DNA of 64,000 nt, taken from positions 12,848,001 to 12,912,000 of the forward strand of contig NW_024466218.1 in NCBI RefSeq assembly GCF_017591425.1, in the 5' to 3' direction. Position 1 is the stretch's first letter. Each line of letters begins with the position of its first letter. The stretch comes from Ochotona curzoniae. Taxonomy: Eukaryota; Chordata; Mammalia; Lagomorpha; Ochotonidae. The position numbers and the translations under genes are program-made. This document shows positions 33,681 to 46,539 of this stretch, one piece after another. The notes under the pieces were generated by a model. It did no database searches. It was not told the DNA's origin and saw nothing but the letters and a program-made list of their open reading frames with translations.

Positions 33681-34149
33681 CAGTTACATGCATATACTTA
33701 ATTTCTGTTTGCACAAAATTTTTGTAGTACCCCTTTATAGGACCTCAAACTGCTGAATGCCTCTATGTTTGAGGTTCAAGGTTTATTGACGATTATATGA
33801 CAGGCATGAAACTGCTTTTGAAAGCCTTTTATATGAGTGTAACAGTGATGATAGAGAATGTGATTTGAGAGGCAAAGGACAGGGCTCTGACCAAGGTGAT
33901 CAGTTACGGCAATTAACTGCAAGCAGGTGTCAACACTGGATTTAATTGCAATGAAGAAGGTCATTTTTCCTAAAAGAATACATTCTTCTTGCTTTCCAGA
34001 CCCCCTGCACCTCTTCTGCCTTCTGACCCCTTGTCTCTTTGTATGAACCTTTCCTTTTGACCGGATACAAGGTCTCTGCTTCCCAGAGAGAGCTCAGACT
34101 AGCTTACCTGCTCACCTCAGATGTGTCCCACTATCTCCTATCTGAATGC
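33681..34149. other. No recognisable gene or repeat
   Basis: Unassigned AT-rich sequence. Confidence 0.3.
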
Positions 34150-34555
34150 CCTATCATCACCTTCTCCTTGTTTCCACAGCTTACTCATCCTTCATGACCA
34201 AGGTCAGTTCTCTTGTCCTCCTACAGTCCTCTCAGACCACTTTAGCCCACAATTTCCTTTCTTTTCTAAACGAATAGCAGTTTCTGTTCCTGCCACTCAT
34301 TTGACAATCAACTATATAATGCATTGTGACAGCTCTGATATTACATTGTGCCATATCGTTATTTCCCTCTTCTGTTTTCAGTTTTTTATCTATTTCCCCA
34401 CACGTTTTTGCTTTATAACTGTAACTTCACTCAAATGTCCTTTATGGTAGGGGGTAGCATTTCCCTCTTCTGTTACAATCTTCCCTAATCTGTGCTCAGC
34501 ATGTAATTACACTCACACAAGGTGTTTAATAAATATTAGTTGTTGCAATAAAGGA
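34150..34555 (+). mobile_element. L2 LINE 3' portion
   Basis: 'TTACTCATCCTTCATGACCA' and 'GGTCAGTTCTCTTGTCCTCC' are typical L2 blocks, then 'CTGTGCTCAGCATGTAATTA' and 'GTGTTTAATAAATATTAGTT' at the 3' end. The 109-codon frame crossing it (34,121-34,450) is not an intact LINE protein. Confidence 0.6.
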
Positions 34556-34569
34556 TGGGCAGCTCTATT

Positions 34570-34700
34570 TGATGTTGTGTTTCCTCACCTGAAATTAGAA
34601 TAACAAAATATCCTCCCAGGGCTGATATATAAAGATTTAATGAACAAAGTATGGAAAATGCAAAGCAATAGTACCTGCTACTTGGTGAAACTTTGTAAAC
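34570..34700 (+). mobile_element. MIR SINE 3' half
   Basis: 'TTTCCTCACCTGAAATTAGA', 'CCCAGGGCTGATATATAAAG', 'ATTTAATGAACAAAGTATGG' and 'AATGCAAAGCAATAGTACCT' follow MIR order directly after the L2. Confidence 0.55.
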
Positions 34701-35209
34701 CCATGTTCTTTAGGATTTGTTCACCAATGGAAACTGTTATATCACAAAGCTACCTGGTTGTTTTGAAGCAGTAAAAAATATGCATCTATGATTTAACACA
34801 TATTTTATTTCTTTATTTGCTTATGTCTTGCACTAAATAGGAGGTTAAAAAGATTTTAGTGTGCCTTCTCTTATCAGTTATTCCCTTATCAATATTTATC
34901 CTCCAAAGCTTTCATCCTATAGTCAAGAAAAAGGGTTTTTATTTTCTTCACTCATTGATAATTGATTCTAATAGAATGGTATTTCTTAAAATTCAATATC
35001 CTGACCATTGTAGGGGAAAAACAAGGGAAGTAGACACACACCTGAAGTGGCCTCAATTAGACCTGAAGCATCCTGCCGACAGATGGTTAACTCATTATTT
35101 CTGTGTGGCTGTTGGTCTGACACCATCACTGTAATTTGATATGAAGTGCTAATTATCACAAAATCCAATGATACAATTTCCTAGGGAAGAAAACCTTTTT
35201 TCTTTCTTT
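34701..35209. other. No recognisable gene or repeat
   Basis: AT-rich. A 91-codon frame (34,859-35,134) has no domain. Confidence 0.3.
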
Positions 35210-35640
35210 ATTGGAAGCTGCCCGTTCTTTTAAATCTGATCAGCCTTTACCATGATAGGAGAGAAGACCACAGCTCCACACTTGCCTTGAGTGCCAATGA
35301 ATGCAAAGGACAGTTCATTCTCAATCCATGTTATTTTTCAGTAATTCAGCACATCACTGGGTGCTTAAGAGTTTCTGTTGGTAATCTAAGAAGACAAAAC
35401 AAAGCTGAACTCCTGCATCCTTTCACACGAGGAGCGTGCCTGACTCGGAAGACGAGCAGGCAGAGGCCAGGTCTTCTTTGCTTCTGTGAGCTCTGAATCC
35501 ATTTGTCTGTGTGACACTGAAGAGCAGACCATCCATTCTACCCCATTTCCCAAATTAAATGGGCTGGTCAGTTTCAATATTCTGCCCAGGTTCAGATTTC
35601 TTATAAACAAAGCCACTGTTACTAGTGACTTCCCTGAGGG
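35210..35640. promoter_or_regulatory. Candidate conserved non-coding element
   Basis: Repeat-free block including 'AATGAATGCAAAGGACAG', 'TTTTTCAGTAATTCAGC', a small CpG group (CACGAGGAGCGTGCC...CTCGGAAGACGAGC at about 35,427-35,458) and 'TTATAAACAAAGCCACTG' (SOX-like). No family of protein is seen in the overlapping frames. Motif content and absence of repeats are the only support. Confidence 0.3.
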
Positions 35641-36559
35641 AGTATGTGAATCCTGAAGTCCAGGAAGTGACAGTGCTTGCCCGCTTCAGGCTGCTAAACA
35701 CATTCAGGAAGGAAAGTTCTGGAGTCCTCACCTGGAATCATTGCTTCTTCTGGTCATCACCTCCCTCCCAAGTCCAAGTCATTTTGACCTAATCAATATC
35801 TGATGACCCTTGAAAATCATTACCTTTTCTTTCTGATAAGTTAGCAATTGGATGGCCATTGCTATACTGGAGGCATTGTTATCTACATATGATTCAATTT
35901 TCCTTGCCAGGCTTCCTGAGGTTTTTTTCTGTTTCTCCTCACCCAGTTCACCCAGACATCAGTGAGTTCTAACTCTGATACGGCATGTGAGAATTTGGAA
36001 CTGCAGGCACAGGATTGGTGAAGGAAAAGTGCAGCTGGTGTGGGGAGAAGAGTTAGACGATGTGCAGGGCTGCCAGCTGCTCCAGCAATGAGCCCTGTTC
36101 TGGGCCATCCATCGTGACTTCAAAAGAACTTTATTCCAGATTCCTGGAGCCCATACAAGACTTCTTTTTGGAGAAAGAAGCAGGAGATTTTTCAAGGCAG
36201 ATGCTTTGTTGAGAAGTTAACTTTAATTTTTTAATGAGTGAAACATTGTGAAAAACTGATATGCTGCCTTTTTAAAGATATAAATAACAGTGCAGGACTA
36301 TCTGGCTCTATTACAGTGTCTATCTTCTCATGTGTCAGCAACAAGTAATGCTGAAGGAGGCCTCATTATCATATTCACAGTGGTACAGGTAGTAAAACAG
36401 CTAGACTTTGCCTGGCTCAGGATGTTCAGAGCTGAAATAGATAAACTATGTGGGAGACTAGTAATAGGTAATTATTCTCTACTTACATATTCAGCCTCAT
36501 AATTCTAAATTAAGGTAAGTGGAAAAAGCTTATAAAATATTCAGAGCTCCTTTATCTTT

Positions 36560-36796
36560 CCTCCTCCCTCTTATTAGAAACTGTGCATGAATTTGCATAG
36601 AATAAACTGAGCTCATAAATCAAAGGAGAAACTGCAAGAATGCTCTTTGTAAGTTATAATTTAAGGTTAACTGTAGCACATTTTGCTTACTGTATTATTA
36701 ATGACTTTCGTTCACTCATGACAAGATTACATATTAAAAATTGTTGGTAGACAAAACTCAGTTCATAATCAATTTGCTTCTTAATGTGAGCAATCT
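36560..36796. promoter_or_regulatory. Candidate non-coding element, AT-rich flank of CpG cluster
   Basis: Contains 'CATGAATTTGCATAGAATAA' (octamer-like), 'GTATTATTAATGACTTTCG' and 'ATAATCAATTTGC': dense POU/homeodomain cores in repeat-free DNA next to the CpG cluster. Confidence 0.3.
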
Positions 36797-37031
36797 GCGT
36801 GCATCCCTACGGCGGAGGCAGGTTTAGCGAGGATAATGGAAGGAGTGCCTTGGGAAGAACATGCTCACACTCTTGGGCTCCCTCAGGGCCGTGATTGACA
36901 GGCAGATCCAATGGGGAATTAAGCGACTGGTGAAGGGCAAATCCTGGGCGGCTGCGCCAGGGCTCAGGGCTGCTCCCTGAGGCCCCAGAACGGACTCCAC
37001 CTGAACGGGCCTTCTGAAAGCGTACTTCGCT
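36797..37031. promoter_or_regulatory. Local CpG cluster in CpG-poor DNA
   Basis: I count 12 CpGs in about 235 bp (for example CTGCGTG, CTACGGCGGAGG, GGGCGGCTGCGCC, AAGCGTACTTCGC), far above the surrounding sequence. It is not part of a SINE. A 100-codon minus-strand frame (36,824-37,126) covers it, but I recognise no protein family. It could be a small CpG island, an unrecognised exon, or a deeply conserved non-coding element. Confidence 0.4.
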
Positions 37032-39349
37032 TTATATTTTCCAACCACTTTCCTGCATTTGAAGTCTTTCATCTTCAAAGCCATTTTTAAATCCATCATG
37101 TTTACTAGGAAATGCATTTTTTTCATTGTTCCACAAACTCAAACGATGTCCAAATGCTTGAGCAAATCACATATTCAGACATGCTAGTTATCTGTCACAC
37201 GTTGTCTTTTTTTTTCTCCTTCATTATGTGTTTAGGTTTCCAGTCGGTTCCTCTCCTTGATCTTTACTTCCTGGTTTCAGCATGTCTGCTTTTCTTTAGA
37301 AATTGTCCTTCTCTTTTACGCCAACCAAGCATAGCTGCCCCTGTCTCTGTACTTGCAGTTTCTGGCCATGCCCTCAGTACCTCCTGCATCAATGCAAGAG
37401 TCATGTTTTTGCTTTTGTTTTGCTTTTATTATAGTGCATTTGGTTACTGGCTGCCTTGTGATACTTGGGAAACACAATCATTTGCCCTTTCGTTTGGTTG
37501 GAGAATCAGAAGGGCAGATAGAGTGTTCGGATTATTTGCCTAGAACGTGGCACAGGCGGTTTTGACATTGTACTTGAATTTTGCATTGTAACATGTATCC
37601 AAGGACCTTGCCTAGGATATAATTGGGGGTGAGATAGTGCGAACAATTCCTGATCTGTGTTTATTTCTGGGTGTCTTCTGATTGTATGGTTAAACATTTA
37701 AAAATGTCATTTTGAAATGTTGCATTACCTTATTTCATTAGTGCTTTTATTCCTCCTATGATAAAGTATGTTAGAATTTATTTATCTAGAGAAGTGTGAA
37801 AATTCAAATTTTAAGTCCAGTGGAAGCGCTGGCAGTTTCTGCTCCTAGGGCAAGAGGCCTTTGAACTAGACATACTAAGACCTCCACAACTGAGAAAACA
37901 TCAACAACAGATTCCGAAGTGTCACCAAGGAGCATCCATGTGGAGTGTTGCTTCTTGTGGGTGGCTGATTTCTGAAGAATTGTGTTCACTCATCCTCTGT
38001 AGCCTCACAGACTTCCAGCCTCTCTCACTCCTTATGCAAATACAGTGACGAAACTTGCAGAGGGACTTTATGTGAAGCCAGAAAGGGTGCAAAGAAAAAG
38101 GACGTGCTGGAATGTGAGGTGTGGTATCTGGGCAGAAATGGAAAGAACTGAGACTGAGAAATGTGCTTCAGCATGAAGTAGCACGGGGACTTGAACGGGG
38201 AGGTGACTCATCCCAGATGTGAAAAGATTCAGTGCATTAATTAACTTAAATTAAATAAGAGTGGTGAAATGAAAAGTCAAAAGGGACTATTATTCCCCAT
38301 GCCTGACGTTTAAAATTGAATGTTCTTAGGGGATGCATCCTTAATATTGTCTTGGTTGATTCAGGGATTGGGTGACATCATGGCTCTCTGGGCTTCAGCT
38401 TTGTTAACCAGTGACTCTCACATCTCTAAGGCCAATCACTGGGGCACTGGCATGTGCTTTCAATGTCTTTCCAAGACCCTGTCTTTTATCTCCTTGCAGT
38501 TCTAACATAGTGTATTGAAACTGCATTTGCCAGGCAGAGAAAACTTTCTTACTCTTAGGTTCAGAAGCACGTGAGAGTGAAAGAGAGAATTTTGGCTCAC
38601 ACAATGGGTTTTGTTAGTCATGGGGAAGAGTCTGACGGACTGCTCCCTGATGGGAGACAGCTCAAGACCACTTCCACACAGTGGGGTGAGTGCATGAGGA
38701 AAATAGCTGCCCAGGGTATATAGCGTGTGTTTTTATACATTTCAGGCCAGGGGTGGGAGAAGGTGTCAGCTCCTTGGTTTGTGATTGAGAGGCGCTATAC
38801 TCATCTTTGTGAGCTGACATGGTCTGGGTGGTTACTGTAGTCATTTCCAGACATTCATGAGGATATAAGGCTTAGAAGATTCATTATGGATTCACCTTCA
38901 CTCTGCTTCAGGCCACCATCCTACTCTGTTCAACCTAACACTTATTTATCCTGACCATCCCCTGGACTTCCTATCTCTGTGCATGACACTGACATATACC
39001 CAACACCCAGGCTCATCTGTAAGTCTTCCTACCTCTATCTATCTGCTGCCCTCACTTTCCAGATCCTGAAAATTTCACCTAACATCTCTCTAATTGCCTC
39101 TCATCTTTCTTTAATCCCAAAGCTTTGCCTTAACTAAGGCTTTCATCCAAGCATCCTATTGGCCTCTTCGCTAGTTCTTTTACTGAAGGTACTAGATCCT
39201 GTCTTCAGAGATCACATTATATATATATAGGATTGGAAGGCACACCCTAGACTAGGGCAGACAAGCTCTAGGTCATGCCTGGGGATGATTTCCCTCACCA
39301 CTGAGCAAATGATATTTGATCATATAATTTCACTTATTTAAAATCTACC
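37032..39349. other. Long stretch without gene or placed repeat
   Basis: Frames up to 143 codons (37,112-37,543, plus) have hydrophobic low-complexity translations and no domain. A pyrimidine-rich stretch at 38,890-39,180 might be old L2. Confidence 0.3.
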
Positions 39350-39678
39350 AGTGGGGCAACACTGTGGTAGAATGTAGATTAAGCCTCTGCTTGTATTTTC
39401 AGCATCACATGTGGGTGCTGGTTTGAGTCCCAGTTGCTCTACTTCCAATTCATCTCCCTCCTACTGCACTTGGGAAAGCAGCAGAAGATGATCCGTATCC
39501 TTGTACTTGTACCCACATGGGGGATCTGGAAGAAGTTCCTGGCTCTTAGCTTTGGATTAGCCCAGTCCCAGCCATTGCAATCAGTTGTTCAGTAACCAGT
39601 GAATAGAATACCTCTCTTTATCTCCCATTCTCTCTATCTCTGTAATTCTGCCTTTCAGATAAATAAAATAAATCTAAA
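39350..39678 (+). mobile_element. Older CSINE, full length
   Basis: 'GTGGGGCAACACTGTGGTAG' head, 'CATGTGGGTGCTGGTTTGAG', 'TGGGAAAGCAGCAGAAGATG', 'GGAAGAAGTTCCTGGCTCTT', 'CTGTAATTCTGCCTTTCAGA' and an AAATAAAATAAATCT tail. Diverged. Confidence 0.88.
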
Positions 39679-41394
39679 AGACAAATCTTACACTGGCTCT
39701 TTGAATAGTGCACTGATGCATTTCAGTGTGTCTGTAGAAACCTTCATTCTCTTGTTTATGTCTTTTATCTTTTATTTCTTAACTGTGGACTTTCTGAACT
39801 CAAATCAAATCTCTTTCTCTCTCCTATTCCTCTGTTTCCCGTAACACTTAAATTTGAGGCCTTGGCTCTCTTTATTTCACATTCAGCCAGAGGCAGAGCT
39901 TTTATTTCTATGATGTTGCTAAATATGTTAATTTAATTCATTAAAAATGTATTGTGCATCTATTGTGAAACTCTAGGAGTTGGGGAAATTGGGGAACGGA
40001 GACAATTGAGTAAAAGTGAAGAGGATCAGAAAACAGAGAAGACCCAAAGGACCTTGAGAATCCAGCAGCATGCTCCCGCCCTCGCCTGCTGCACCCTTCC
40101 TTTCAAAGAGCATGGCTGGAAGAAACCCTAGGGAATGGTTATGCTGAGCAGTGAACACAACACCCTGAGACCCATTCTAGTCCTAGTTGATCTGACCTTC
40201 CTTTGAGTGGAAGCATAGTAATGGATGCAAACTGATAGGCATTTAAGAGCTATTTTTCTGTCTTCTTAGACCCAGAAGCATGATACTCAGAATCAACACT
40301 TGAAATGGGATTCTCATTATTATACTGTTTGTTTTTCATATGGTTACATAACTGTGGCTGAGCTCACCTATGAGATGCTAGCCTCTCATTTGCCAAGGTC
40401 GGTTTGCCACAGGAAGAGCTTTAGTTACTCTATTGCCATGAGATCCATCAGTGCAAAGAGCTTTCATGGTAATTAAAGTGCTACATTGCTTTTGTACCTT
40501 GGGGGGAATTGTGATACAGCAAACTGGGAGAGAGAAGGACCCAGGCTCTCCACCTTGATTTGTACTTTGTATTCTCGTGTTGGGTTTGATTTCCCTAGAA
40601 TGGACAGTGGGGTATTGTAGGACAAATAGGAAGAAATGAAATGGGAAAAAGACAAAAAAAGGATGAGAATGAGCTTCTGTACTTTTGTCACTTGCTACAA
40701 GAGCCATAGCATAGCAAACACCACAGTATAGGAAACACTACGACATAGGAATTGCTTAGTAGCTCATTTCAGTCAGCCTTCCAAAGTCACAAAATCATTC
40801 ATAATTAATTATCAATTGATTGATGCAGACATATGCCATAGGTGTTCTGAGAGGGTAAGATCAATGTGGATGGAGGTACATGCAGAGTCCTGAGAGAACA
40901 GTACAGAAGTTTGGAGTGGGAAAGGGGGCATGGCATTGTGAAGCTGGGAGGGCATTATTGTCCTGCCAGTGATGTGAATTCATGATTTCTTGATGGTCTC
41001 AGTGAGTTGCTGTGCAGACAGCTGGCTGAAGTAGAGAACAGGAAAACAGAAAAGAATTGAAGTACATTGTCCGATTGCACAATACACGTGTCAGTAACAT
41101 TCCTGATGTTGGACCAACATCTTTTAAATTTAGTCTTCTATTTTGTGTTTAACTCTATTTTTGGGTGAAAACATACAGAGAAACTCTTCATTTCCCTCAT
41201 TCTTAACTTCATTCCTCTTGAGGGCATGGCTGTAGGCATTTAGTTATCTATCCTTCTAGTTCTCGTCTATACATTCATTTACGTAACTACACGTCCTTAT
41301 CCATGTAGTTACATACAGTCATGCAGATTTTAAATATGAATGAGACTATTTATACAGTCAGAGGGTACTCTACTTTCAATGGTTAGACTGAGAG
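39679..41394. other. No recognisable gene or repeat
   Basis: AT-rich. The 109-codon minus frame (40,378-40,707) has no domain. Confidence 0.3.
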
Positions 41395-41650
41395 TGTATT
41401 TTCATTTATGGTGGTAGAGAAGTGGTACGCATTCGGTAGAAACCGTAGGTAAGTTCTGAAATTTGACCTTCCCTTGGTTACCAACAGCAAGCCACAGCTC
41501 TCAGCCAGTACAGTAATAGTGAGAGGAAACAATCAACCTCTTATATTGCACTATGTGGTTGAGCCACTGTGGTTAGAAGGTTAAAAGCATTTTTGACTAT
41601 AGAATTTTCAACTTTCATCTGGATTTAAGCCCATTATAAGATGAACAGCA
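41395..41650. mobile_element. Probable Tigger-type DNA transposon fossil
   Basis: 'GGTACGCATTCGGTAGAAAC', 'TCTGAAATTTGACCTTCCCT', 'AGCCACAGCTCTCAGCCAGT' and 'TTTTTGACTATAGAATTTTC', then 'AACTTTCATCTGGATTTAAG', follow in order the interior and one end of an old mammalian TA-target DNA transposon as I remember it. There is no transposase. The family name is uncertain. Confidence 0.45.
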
Positions 41651-43600
41651 TCAATATAATTTGATTGGGTGTCTTAATTTGTTCTTAAACATTTTCTTTA
41701 ATCTTCCCTTATCAATCACCTTTACTATCCTATGATAAGGAAACCTAAGTATTTTTCATGTAATATATTACTGATGGGCATATAGGTTGTTATTAATCTT
41801 TTCCTGTAATAAGAAAAACACATTTTGGTACTTAAATTTTGAACTAAAATTACATTATTAATAGTACTGTTTCATAAAGGTAAGACTGCTAATTTTGGGG
41901 AAAAAAGTGAGGATTGAGTTCCATATTCTGTCAAGATCCTCCCAAAGTATACACATGTAGTATTCACTTTCTGACACCAATGGTTTAGAAAATTGACTTG
42001 TGAAAAAAGTATTGTATTTTTTAAAATATATTTTTTACTAGTGAAATTGAATATCTTTTCAATGACTACCATTTTTTCACCTTAAATTTATATTTATTTA
42101 ATTGTATTTATCTGAAGGACCATTTGTCTCATCTCTATTCTTCATTAGTTAGAAATTAAATCAATTTGACTTCCACTGAAATTTTTTTTCTGTCAGGTAT
42201 CTAAGCTAAGTAATGTGAAAATGCTAAGTGAGTTAAATAATCAATTGATCAATGTGTATGCACTAGGCAATTAATGCCTCTAGTCTGTACTGTTTATTGT
42301 TTAGGATACAGATCTGGCTTTTAAGAAGCTTATATGATCTTTCAGAATGATAAGACACAAAATGTGATCAATGACATTACCACTGTTTACTAAACCCCAA
42401 GGACTGTGGACAACCAGGAAAGAGAGAGGGCTCAGATTGGATCAGCTGGAAGGGTTTATTGAAAGAATTCTAGTACTGTTTAACCTTGGAGAGAAAGTGT
42501 GAGGGAAGGAAGCACATTTTAGAGTTGGTAGAATGGTGTAAACCAAGTTACTGGGGACTTTTCAAAAGGAAGGCAGAAATACAGCCATCCTGAAGCAGAG
42601 GCTATAGACACCTCTGGGATATTGAATCCTGAAGCTGCCTTGAGTACTGCTGTAGCCCTACCATGCACAGAGGTGACTATTTTTCTCCCCTCTGTGGGAT
42701 CTGCCTCTGCTCGTTCTCTTCCTGATCTGCCTTTGGGATACAGTGCCTGGGAGTCCAGCTTTCATTCCAGAGGACAGATAAGGACAGGGCATGGCTTTGC
42801 CCTTCTGAGCGCCACTGGATCCCCCGGAAGCTGCTGGATCTAGGACCTGCCTGATTGCAGCCCCAAAAGCCTCATCATTTTGTCCAGAGGTGCCATTGCT
42901 GCAATTACAATCCAAACCCAGAGTCAAATTACTCACTGTGTGAATCACCCCCAAAAGATTGCTTTTTCCTTTTCCATTAGTATCACATATAATTGCACTC
43001 TGTATGGTTCCTAAACTCTTATTCCTAACTTCAATGTCCATGAGGATCTGGGTTGATTATAAAGTCCCTTCATCTCCTATCACTGACCTCACTGACATTT
43101 TCCATAAGGTTTCTGATGATTTTCTTCATTAACAATTCACCCATCTCCTACCATTAATTATTCTGTTCCTTGTGAGGAAAGAATCACTATGTTTTCCCTG
43201 CTGATTTTTCCATATGTTCATCCTTTCTTTGTCTCCTTATTAATAGGGAAATGTTAACACTCACATGCCCTCGAGTTATAGGGATAACAGATTTTGGTAG
43301 AACTGTCTTTTCTCTTTTATACTTATTGTCCTAATTGGCCCCACCCTTCCCCATATTTTGCCTCTCAAGTTATCCATGGGCTAACTATATAATGCAATCT
43401 CAAGCTACACCTAACTCTTAATTTCACTCTATTCCTGTTGTTCAGTGTGGCTGGCCCACGTATTACTTGCTTTTGAGGCTTATTAAATGGAATCAACCAT
43501 TTCATCATTAACAGTTTAACAGGGCTCAGTGTTGTGATATAGGTAAAGTCACCTCCTATGATACCAGCATATCCTGTTGGAGCCATTTTTCATCTTGGAT
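41651..43600. other. No gene; weak L1-like patch at 41,880-42,080
   Basis: 'TTTTTACTAGTGAAATTGAATATCTTTTC'-type sequence near 42,035 resembles an antisense L1 segment but is short. The stretch 42,600-43,040 has a 127-codon minus frame with no recognised family. Confidence 0.3.
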
Positions 43601-43795
43601 GCACTGGGAAAGCAGAAGATGGACCAAGTACTGGTGCCTCTGCCACTCATGTGGGAGATTCACACGAGCCTCCTGTATCCTGGCTTCAGCCTGACATTGT
43701 GGTCATTTGAGGAGTAAAGAGTGGATGGATGATCTCTTTGTATGTCTCCATCTCTGTAATGCTGTTATTCAAATAAATAAACAATTCTTTAATGC
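43601..43795 (+). mobile_element. CSINE, 5'-truncated
   Basis: It starts mid-body at 'GCACTGGGAAAGCAGAAGAT' and continues through 'CATGTGGGAGATTCACACGA', 'CATTGTGGTCATTTGAGGAG' to an AAATAAATAAAC tail. The tRNA-like head is missing. Confidence 0.82.
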
Positions 43796-45184
43796 ATTTT
43801 AACAGCTGTTAAGTATCATGACATCAGTCAATAAGAGCAAAAGTGCCAGAGCCTTACTAATAACAAAGAATAGGAAAGCAAGAAGATATTATCAATAGGA
43901 CTGGGTATTGACCTAGCTTATTGAAGGCAGGGAACAGATAGTACTCCATCTGGTATCAAAATAAACAAACAACCAATTGATGATTTTATTTTATATTTCG
44001 GCCAAATGTGTATGCAAAAGCTTCAGTTTGGCAAGACGACTCATTAGTGGGGTACTTGGGGGAGGTGGCAACAATTTAAAATAGTCAAAATGTTTTGGCC
44101 TTTCCAGAAATTTCATATGGAACATATCTACCAGAGAAAGGTGAATTTAATGCGATGAGTTGTTCTAAGGTCTGTGCTAGCAGTTCCAACGTGAGTTATA
44201 GCAGGATCACGAACCACAATAGTATGTGAACATTTCAGACAAATCACTTAGGTTTAAACCAGGAGCCCAGAGACCAGGAAGTGCTGGAAATGTAAGGCAA
44301 CATGTAGTTAGCAAGATTAAACAATCACAGAAGCATTCTACAAGGAATCAGAGACATTGGTGGATATTTTTGGGAGCTTTACTTGGTATCAGAGCCAAGT
44401 CTAGGGATATTTACTGGTGAATGTGATCCTACAGATTCAATGCTAGGCCTTCCAGTACTGGGATGGGGATGACTTTACCTCAGAGCAGGTGGATTGGCCA
44501 TGACTGACATGTGCATGCAGTTGCCTAGTAAAGATGGGTGCAGAAAGCACAAAGCCTTAATTCAATATAAACTTCAAAGCCGAGAGGTCAAGTGGACTTG
44601 AGATTTTAAGCATGTCATGAAGAATAAGCACTGTATTCTTTGTGATTTTTCCAGAGGAATAGAACCAGCAGAAAAATCTTGTATATAATGCAATTTAAGA
44701 GACCATGTTATTTATGAATTAGAATTATAAACAGTATTTCCAGAATCTCTAGAAAGAACTCTGTGCTGAACTAGATGCTCATAGGAAAATTAAACTTCTT
44801 GAAGTCAGTATCATTTTAATATGTTACTCTCAGGGCCTTGCAAATAAAGACATGCAACTCCTACCTGCACACATAGGAGAATGAAGGCAATCTAAACGTT
44901 CATGTTGTGATACTGGGTTGTCTTACTAAAGGAAAAAAAAAATGACCACAAAGATCAAAAAAGAATTGAGGAAGCATAGAAGAAAGCATAGAAGAAAGAA
45001 AAAAGCATCAGTGAATGGCATTTGTGATGATGGTAATAATGATGACAACTTATCCAACAATTCATGTAAGCAGAATAATTGACACTATTGACCATATAGT
45101 GTCAAAGGTTGAATGACAAAGTTGATGTTCTAGTGATTAGGAATTTTATATTTCAACTCCTTAGAACAACACTGTAATTAAATA
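43796..45184. other. No recognisable gene or repeat
   Basis: AT-rich. A small tandem AGCATAGAAGAA x2 lies near 44,974-44,997. Confidence 0.3.
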
Positions 45185-45300
45185 TTTAGTTATGTAAGGC
45201 AGTGAAGATGGGGAAGGGTAAATAATTTGCTCAGGAAAACACAGATAATATGTGACTGAGCTAGACTTACATCGTGTTTATCTAACATGAGCTACTAACC
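45185..45300 (-). mobile_element. MIR SINE fragment
   Basis: 'AATAATTTGCTCAGGAAAAC' and 'ACAGATAATATGTGACTGAG' are the antisense MIR core (ttgctcaaggtcacacag ... agtgg). Confidence 0.5.
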
Positions 45301-46539
45301 ACTTCCCTCATACATGTGTAAATGAGACTGGTCATTTCTAGGAGTCAAGGACCTCTGTTCAGATTCTAACATCTGCCAGAATCACTTTGTCACCAGTATT
45401 TCACTTTTAGGCAAGAAGTATGAAGCTCTTTTGGTCTGCATAAATCATAACTGTGGTACCTCATCCATCCAGGATTTCTCATTTTGGTATCTTTAAAATG
45501 ATGCTGGATGCTAAAAGGATGGCACTTAAGAGCTTCATGATTTACCCCCTACAATCAACATTGCACTCTCATTCAATAGGAATTGTTGTTTTGTTTTTCC
45601 CAAATTGAGTTCATCAAATCTTTTCAATTTTGTTGTCATAAAAGAAATAATTATATTTCTTTGCATTCATATTGTATTGGTTTAAGTAGTATTTATTTAA
45701 AATGAGTCATCATAAGAACCCTAAATGACAAAAACATGTTCATCATAAACATCCAAGTATAGAGATCATGAATAGAACAAATATATGCAGAAAAACAGAA
45801 ACTGACTCTCGATGTGAAGTGTTATTTTTTGTCTTTTACTGCTCATTCCCTCAGTGAGAACGGTGAGTTTCCAAAAGCTCAAGGAGGAAATGTTGCTGTA
45901 AAGATAAGGGGTGATAAGAATTTCTGTATATGAGTTTGTATGTGTGTGTATATATATATATATATGTATTTTTGACAAGCAAATAAGTTGTAACCTTTTG
46001 AAGACAATTTCAAGAAAAAGTGGCGAAGACAGGGACCATATTTCAAAGAACTAAGGAGTGTCTAAACAATGTGAGAGTTGAGGCAGCAGGTGCAAACTGT
46101 TGTTACAAATACTTAAGTATCCAGGTAAAGGAGAATGACGGAATTTTAACAAACAAGAGGAGATTGACAAGGATTTAGCAAAGAGAAGGCACAGGTGTGT
46201 TATAACCTGGGAGCAATGCAGTATTAGAGAGGGATAGAGGAAAAATAAGAGGAAATGGAATATAGTGAGGATATAGAAAGGATGTGTTATCCAAAAGCAA
46301 AGGAATAACATAAACACCACTATTCTGAAAGATCTGAAGAAGGAATATGCAGAAGTACTAAGGATTCTGCAACCTTTCCAAGGAGAGGTTGTACCTTATA
46401 AATTTATGGAGAGGTACCTTTTTAATTCTGTTTGGGAAACCGAGGTGATATACATATAGTGATGATGTAAATGATGACTATAGCTATTGCGGTGGACTAA
46501 GAAAACCTTACTACACAAGGATTGATTTAAATGTGTTCT
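45301..46539. other. No gene; TG/TA microsatellite
   Basis: A compound (TG)n(TA)n lies at 45,941-45,965. No other structure is placed. Confidence 0.35.

Noticed and set aside
36824..37126. A 100-codon minus-strand frame over the CpG cluster
   Set aside because: Rejected as a called gene because no family or clear splice sites were recognised. The CpG cluster itself is kept as a finding.
42658..43041. A 127-codon minus-strand frame with a glycine- and serine-rich stretch
   Set aside because: I considered a retroviral env or a processed pseudogene, but found no motif of either. Left as unassigned.
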